64,000 nucleotides of DNA, taken from contig NC_067473.1 of NCBI RefSeq assembly GCF_947179515.1, positions 94,619,850 through 94,683,849 on the forward strand. The letters run 5' to 3'. The notes under the pieces were generated by a model, which saw nothing but the letters and a program-made list of their open reading frames with translations, made no database searches and was not told the origin of the DNA. The position numbers were made by a program, and so were the translations under genes. The stretch is from Apodemus sylvaticus. Taxonomy: Eukaryota > Chordata > Mammalia > Rodentia > Muridae. How positions within the stretch are numbered: the first letter of the stretch is position 1; each line of letters begins with the position of its first letter. Shown one piece after another: positions 58,131-64,000 of this stretch.

Positions 58131-59261
58131 TAGTGCTGATAGGATCACAGGTGAGCAGGACACAACATCTATCACACCAGGAGTAACTGGGACCAGCTGG
58201 ATCCAGGCATGCTGGAACCCTGCTCGACCAGTGGCACATGTGGTTTCTTTCTGGTCTGGGTCAGTGCCCTGAGCAGACATTGGGATTGAACTCTGCAGCC
58301 AGTCCCACAAGACTCAGAGGAAGCTCAATTCCCAGGTGCTCTAACATGCCCAGGATCACAGGATCACAGGATCACAGGATCACAGGATAGCAGGATCCTA
58401 GGAGCTTGGTCATACCAAGATCTAAGGCAGCTTATTCCCAGGAACTCAGACATACCCAGGATCTCAGGATCCCCAGATCCAAAAATCACAGGATCACAGA
58501 GATAGCTTGACTCTGAGGAATTCTGACACAACCAGATCACAGGAAGTACAGGCTTCAGACAGATATAGCTAGGGTAGTTAGCACTAGAGATAACCAGATG
58601 GCAGGAGGCAGTGTAAGAATATAAGCAACATAAGCCAAGCTTACTTGGCATCATCAGATCCCAATTCTCCAAGCATAACAAGTTCGGGATATACTATCAT
58701 ACCAGAAAAGCAAGATTCAGATCTAAAATCACTTCTCATGATGATGATAGAGGACTTTAAGAAGTACACAAATTAAAGAAATACAGGACAACACAGGTAA
58801 ACAGGTAGAAGCCCTTAGAGAGGACATACAAAAATCCCTTAAAGAATTACAGGAAACCATGAACAGGTAAAGGAAATGAACAAAACCATCCAAGTTCAAA
58901 AAATGGAAATAGAAATAATAAGGAAATCACTGAGGGAGACAACCCTTGAGTTAGAAAACCTAGGAAAGAGATCAGGAGTCATAGGTGCAAGCATCACCAA
59001 CAGAATACAAGAGATAGAAGAGAGAATCTCAGGTGCAGAAGATACCATAGAAAACTTAGACAGAATAGTCAAAGAAAATGCAAAATGCAAAAAGCTTCTA
59101 ACCCAAAACATCCAAGAAATCCAGGCCACAACGAGAAAATCAAATCTAAGGATAATAGGCATAGAAGAGAGCAAGATTCCCAAATTAAAGGGCCAGTAAG
59201 TATCTTCAACAATTTTTTTTTATAAGAACACTTACTTACATAACCTAAAGTAAGAGATGCC
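58131..59261 (+). mobile_element. LINE-1 5' UTR and ORF1 fragment
   Basis: Bases 58131-58597 are a 5' UTR dominated by 'ggatcacag'-type repeats. ORF1 starts ATGGCAGGAGGC at 58598 but hits TAA within 9 codons. Coiled-coil and RRM coding reappears at 58876-59197 (NKTIQVQKMEIE…NLRIIGIEESK). It breaks off in ORF1 at about 59261, where another element's promoter begins. Confidence 0.75.
58349..58388. repeat. (GGATCACA)n short tandem repeat in an L1 5' UTR
   Basis: Four perfect 8-bp units plus a variant, followed by looser 'aggatc' variants to 58500. Confidence 0.85.
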
Positions 59262-60960
59262 CATGACACAGGGCCTAAGATTAGTGGAGGAGCTGGCACA
59301 GCAGTCTTCCTGCCACCATTTGCACCAGGGAACCAGGAAATGCCACAGTCTTCTGTACATAGCCCGCCAGGAGAGAGTGATTTTCCATCAGTGCTTTCAC
59401 TTCTGAGCTCAGAGAAGTAAGGACACAGGCTTACAGGCTACAAGAGGAACAAACTTCAGTCAGAGACAATAATACCAACTAGCACCAGTGATAACCAGAT
59501 GGCAAAAGGCAAGCTCAAGAACCCTACCAACAGAAACCAAGGACACATGGCAACATCAGAACCCAGTTCTCCCACCACAGCAAGTCCTGGATACCCTAAC
59601 ACACCAGAAAAGAAAGAGTTGGATTTAAAATTGTATCTTATGATGCTGATAGAGGGCGTCAAGAAAGATTTAAATAACTCCCTTAAAGAAATACAGGAGA
59701 ACATCACTAACAGATAAAAGCCCTTAAAGAGGAAACACAAAAATCCCTTAAAGAAATATAGGAGATCATGGGTCAACAGGCAAAAGCCCTTAAAGAAGAA
59801 ACACAAAAATCCCTTAAAGAATTACAGGAAAACACAAATAATCAATTGAAGGAAGTGAACAAAACCATCCACATTCTAAAAGTAGAAGTAGAAACAATAA
59901 AGAAATCACAAAGTGAGACATCTCTGGAGATAGAAAACCTTGGAAAGAATTCAGAAGTCATAGATGCAAGCATCAACAACAGAATACAAGAGATAGAAGA
60001 AAGAACCTCAGGTTCTGAAGATACCATAGAAAATACTGACTCAACAGTCAAAGAAAATGCAAAATGCATAAAGCTGGTAACCCAAAACATCCAGGAACTC
60101 CAGGACACAATGAGAAGACCAAACCTAAGGATTATAAGTATAGACAAGAGTGAGGATTTACATTTTAAAGGCTCAGTAAATATCTTCAACAAAATGATAG
60201 AAGAAAACTTCCCTAACCTAGAGAAAGAGATGCCCATGAACATACAAAAAGCCTTCAGAACTCTAAACAGACTGGACCAGAATATAAAGTCCTGCTGGCA
60301 CATAATAATTAAAACACCAAATTCACTAAACAAAGAAAGAATATTAAAAGCAGTAAGGGAAAAAGGGCAACTTATAAAGGCAGACCTATCAGAATCACAG
60401 CAGACATCTTACCAGAGAGGATGAAAGCTAGAAGATCCTGGGAAGATTTCACAGAGACCCTAAGAGAACAAAAATACAAGCCCATGCTACTATACCCAGC
60501 AAAACTCTTAATTATCATAGATGGAGAAAACAAGATATTCCATGATGAAAAAATATTTATATAATATCTTTCCATAAATCTGGCCCTACAGAGTTTAAAA
60601 ATAGAAAACACCAACACAAGGAGGGAAATTACAACCTCAAAAAAGCAAGAAAGTATTTTTTTAACAAACCCACACAAACATAATTCCACCTCTAACAACA
60701 AAAATAACAGGAATAATCACTTATCCTTAATATATCTTTACACCAATAGACTCAACTCTCCAACAAAAAGACATTGACTAACAGACTGGATACATAAATA
60801 TGACCCAACATTTTGCTGTATACAGGAAACACACCTTAGTGACAAAGACAAACACTACCTCAGAGTAAAAGGTTGGAAAACAAGTTTTCAAGCAAATGTT
60901 CCCAAGAAACAAGTTGGAATAGCAATTCTAATATTTATCAAAATCAACTTTCTACTAAAA
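59262..60960 (+). mobile_element. Second HAL1-like-subfamily element: promoter, ORF1, ORF2 start
   Basis: Bases 59262-59498 are the same monomer type as 49700-50092 (cagcagtcttcctgccaccatttgcac…aggaaatgccacag). ORF1 runs 59499-about 60650, then the ORF2 start to about 60960 (diverged NMTQHFAVYRKHTLVTKTNTTSE), then unknown sequence. No array and no poly(A) are seen, so the 3' side is missing. Confidence 0.8.
59499..60650 (+). pseudogene. ORF1 of the second HAL1-like-subfamily element
   Basis: Starts MAKGKLKNPTNRNQGHMATSE. TAA at 59715-59717 after NITNR, then an alternate stretch, and the correct frame again from 59768 (MGQQAKALKEETQKSLKELQ). The coiled coil contains a 66-bp (22-residue) tandem duplication: 'aaaagcccttaaagaggaaac' at 59717 and again at 59783. 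RRM RRPNLRIISIDKSEDLHFKGS and KAFRTLNRLDQNIKSC share residues with the ORF1 at 48369-49669 that set them apart from the ORF1 at 42930. A deletion near 60370 shifts frame in the C-terminal domain (EKGQLIKADLSES). Confidence 0.85.
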
Positions 60961-61779
60961 TAATACACACAACTATGATTTATATGAGAAGAAACTTTGA
61001 TTTAGCAAGCGATGCATGGTTAAAACAAATACATTTAAGAAGAAGCCAAGAATACATGAACACACACATAGGCATACTGAAGAAATGAAAACTGAACCAA
61101 ATACTCTAGATAGTTTGCTACAACATGTCAAATGACCCTCCACAAAATGGTGTTCTATTGGAAAAAAACATGATAACAATCTCCATTTAGGTGCAATGGA
61201 TTGTTGTCAAAACATTCCAGATCTTAAGTAATTTTGGAAACCTGAGTACATAATGTCCTCCAAAGCTTTTGCAGTTCTGGGATGGAATGATTTATAGTAG
61301 TCTTCAAGTTACCCATGCTCCCCAAACTATTCTGGAATATCTATGGTATCTATTCTTGAACTGACTGAAATAAACACATTAGAGCTTCTTTGTTGGATGC
61401 TAAAAATCTAGAGAAGAAAACCAAACAGCAACATCATATAACAATTTATAGTTATCAAATTACACCAGATTTTCAAAGCACTCTTATAAAGATTGTATTT
61501 GTTTCTTCTCCAACTCCTTCACTCTGTCTAAGACAATCATATACAACCAATACCCATTCTATGGTTGAATAATTCTCAACGAATTTAAGAGTGAGGTCTG
61601 AGATTCCTAAATGTGAAAGAAGAGGACAAATGGGTACAGTGGAGGACTGAAAGTACAACTGACTTAAAAATCAACGATACAATGGAAACAAATGTCTTAA
61701 AGTTGGGGGTCTAAGCCAGATGCACTTAGCACTTGAAATAAGCAGAAGAAACAAACACTTATGCAGGACTAATTGAATA
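60961..61779. other. Unassigned region, no gene seen
   Basis: AT-rich, with only short open frames (for example 61390-61572) that I do not recognise. No clear repeat. Confidence 0.45.
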
Positions 61780-62600
61780 TTCTGTGTCTTTTGTTGTTCC
61801 ATATCAATTTGATGATTTTCTTTCTATTTATGTCAAGAAGGAGATATAGATGTTGATTGTAATTTCATTGAAGGAATAACTTGTTTTGATAGGAAATTCT
61901 TTTTTCATAATATTCGTTTTACCAAGCTGTATGCTTGGGAGGTCTTCAAAGTCTAGTATGTTTCTTAATCTCTTTCTTAACACATTTAAAGTTTTCTTTG
62001 TAGAGGGTTTTTTAACCTCTTTTGTTATGTATATTGTAAATATCTTGTTTTATTTGAGAAACTGGGAAGAGGAGTGTGTCCATGATCTCTGTCTCAGCAT
62101 GCTGGTTACTCATATGTATTAAGACTGGTAAATTTTCTTTGTCAATTAAATATCATAACACTTAACTGAAATTATTGATAATTTCTACATTTTTTCTAGT
62201 CAAATTTTGGGAACATCAAGTATAAGACAATATTATCTTCAATTGAAAATAATTTGACTTAATATTTTCCACTTTGTATCCCTTCTCTTGCCTTATTGCT
62301 CCAGCTAATGCTTCAATCACACCATGGATGAGAGATAGTGATAGTGGGCAGTCGTCTCCCATTCCAAATTTTAATGGGGTTTATTAATGGTTTTATTCAT
62401 TTAGGATGATATTGGTCATGGGTTTGTCATACATGACATTTATTATGTTGGAATATGTTTCCTACTTGTTCTAGGACTTTTATTAAGAGGGCATATTGAA
62501 TCTTATCAAAGTCTTATTCCTTATTTTTTTCTTCTGTTGAGATGATCATATGATATTTGTTTTTGTCGATGGGTTTTGTTTAATACATTTATTTCTTATA
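61780..62600 (-). mobile_element. Old LINE-1 ORF2 fragment, antisense
   Basis: Antisense RT/thumb region of an old L1: 'tttgttgttccatatcaatttgatgattttc', 'gcttgggaggtcttcaaag', 'agtgggcagtcgtctcccattcc' and 'gatgatcatatgatatttgt'. Strongly diverged. Confidence 0.7.
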
Positions 62601-62639
62601 TATGTTAAAAATAAAATAAAGCAATGATTATTATAAAAT

Positions 62640-62882
62640 AGAATATCAAAGAACTCCAACAAAACCAAAATGAAACAAAACATCAACGAACAATGTAGTA
62701 TTCTTAACAGTCAGGGAAATGTAAATCAAAGCTATTCTGATATTTCATCTTATACCTGTTAGAATGACTAAGAACAGTAACCCCAGTGACAGTTCATGCT
62801 GGTGGTAATTTGAAACAGGATGAACACTCCTCCATTGCTGCAGGGAGTGAAAAATTATACAATTACTATAAAATTGAATATG
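62640..62882 (+). mobile_element. Old L1 ORF2 C-terminal fragment
   Basis: 'agtcagggaaatgtaaatcaaagctattctgatatttcatcttatacctgttagaatgactaag' then 'gatgaacactcctccattgctgcaggg' (Cys-rich region). Interrupted at about 62882 by a younger L1. Confidence 0.75.
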
Positions 62883-62883
62883 G

Positions 62884-63786
62884 GCCCAGATCAATCAAGT
62901 GGAAACAAAGAGAAACATACAAAGAATCAACAAAACCAGAAGCTGGTTCTTTGAGAAAATCAACAAGATAGATAAACCCTTAGCCAGACTAACCAAAGGA
63001 CACAGAGACAGTACCCAGATTAACAAAATTAGAAATGAAAAGGGAGATATAACAACAGAAACTGAGGAAATTCAAAAAATCATTAGATCCTACTACAAAA
63101 GCCTATACTTAACACAACTGGAGAATCTGGAGGAAATGGACAGTTTCCTAGACAGATATCCGACACCAAAACTAAATCAGGATCAAGTAGATCAACTAAA
63201 CAGTCCCATAACACCTGAAGAAATAAAAAGGGTCATAGAAAGTCTCCCAACCAAAAAAAGCATGGGACCAGATGGCTTCAGTGCAGAGTTCTATCAGACC
63301 TTCATAGAAGATCTAACACCAATACTCTTCAAACTATTCCACAAAATAGAAATAGAAGGAACTCTACCCAACTCCTTCTATGAAGCCACAATTACGCTAA
63401 TATCAAAACCACACAAAGATCCAACAAAGAAAGAGATCTGCAGGCCAATTTCTCATATGAATATTGATGCAAAAATACTTAATAAAATTCTTGCCAACCG
63501 AATCCAAGAACACATCAAAATGATCATCCACCATGATCAAATAGGCTTCATCCCAGGGATGCACAGATGGTTCAATATAAGGAAATCCATCAATGCTATC
63601 CACTACATAAAAAAACTCAAAGAAAAAAACCATATGATCATCTCATTAGATGCAGTAAAAGCATTTGACAAAATCTGGCATCCTTTCATGCTAAAAGTAT
63701 TGGAAAGAAGAGACATTCAAGGCCCATACCTAAACATCTTTAAAGCAATATACAGCAAACCTGTAGCCAACATCAAACTAAACGGA
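62884..63786 (+). mobile_element. Younger L1 ORF2 segment (linker and RT N-terminal half)
   Basis: Open for about 300 codons: RNIQRINKTRSWFFEKINKIDKPLARLTKG, KKSMGPDGFSAEFYQTF (no TAG here), FYEATITLISKPHKDPTKKE, GFIPGMHRWFNIRKS and ISLDAVKAFDKIWHPFM, to KPVANIKLNG. It stops before the SGTRQ and FADD motifs at 63786, where a 74-bp inverted copy of its own interior follows. Close in sequence to the ORF2 at 44687-46147. Confidence 0.88.
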
Positions 63787-63860
63787 GTGTTATGGGACTG
63801 TTTAGTTGATCTATTTGATCCTGATTTAGTTTTGGTGTCAGATATCTGTCTAGGAAACTG
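63787..63860 (-). repeat. Inverted duplication of 63141-63214
   Basis: 'gtgttatgggactgtttagttgatc…gtctaggaaactg' is the reverse complement of 63141-63214 with about 2 mismatches in 74. It abuts unrelated sequence at 63861. Confidence 0.9.
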
Positions 63861-64000
63861 TTGCTGCTTGCGGCCACATGTGAACCAGAATACCTGGAAG
63901 AGAATTCTGAGGGTAAAGGGGAGGGGGCGAAAGAGAAATGAGTCAAGAGGACAATTGCCCATAGAGACTGACTTTACTATCATTTAGCCAATATTTATAA
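63861..64000. other. Unassigned right edge
   Basis: Begins 'ttgctgcttgcggccacatgtgaacc' and ends 'actttactatcatttagccaatatttataa'. It may be the edge of another repeat, but I cannot name it. Confidence 0.3.

Noticed and set aside
58349..58388. GGATCACA repeats considered as a CRISPR-like or regulatory array.
   Set aside because: The units are 8 bp without unique spacers and lie inside an L1 5' UTR.

Overview
The window is nuclear DNA of a murine-type rodent. The evidence is dense LINE-1 copies with murine-type ORF1 and ORF2 proteins, B2/B3-type SINE fragments, URR1-type repeats, and relics of immunoglobulin kappa variable (IGKV) segments with 12-bp-spacer recombination signals. I cannot fix the species. 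No functional host protein-coding gene is visible. The only long intact reading frame is a LINE-1 ORF1 (42930-44135).

The host layer is a stretch of an IGK V-gene array containing only dead segments, all on the + strand: an IGKV14-like relic (14904-15484), an IGKV1-like relic (21402-22200), a second IGKV1-like relic without a leader (26258-26587) and an IGKV5-like relic (32086-32757). Each keeps some IGKV parts (octamer-like promoter, leader, V exon, heptamer-12-nonamer), and all are disabled by stops, frameshifts, lost cysteines or a lost splice donor. A fifth, weak relic may lie on the minus strand near 33.5-33.67 kb.

The second layer is LINE-1, roughly two thirds of the window. From left to right: a three-deep nest (1-8010) followed by a scrambled fragment to 8690; a twin-primed insertion (11176-13091); a second twin-primed insertion in the opposite orientation (17268-20290); an old minus-strand copy (22672-25670); a copy with promoter modules but a deleted ORF2 core (28140-31345); old fragments (35310-35735, 39295-41570); a composite block (41619-50111); and more old or fragmentary copies to the right end.

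The composite block is the most unusual part. A 19-20 bp target-site duplication (41619 and 50093) brackets a minus-strand element made of two ~190-bp promoter monomers, an ORF1, only the first ~30 codons of ORF2, an AT-rich tandem array of ~160-bp units, and a poly(A). This is an ORF1-only, HAL1-like layout with a satellite-like 3' half. A nearly full-length L1 (42401-48245) later landed inside the array. Removing it with one copy of its own 14-bp target duplication restores the 160-bp register exactly. A second ORF1 of the same subfamily lies at 59262-60960.

Stretches not assigned to IGKV or repeats show no convincing genes and are listed as such.
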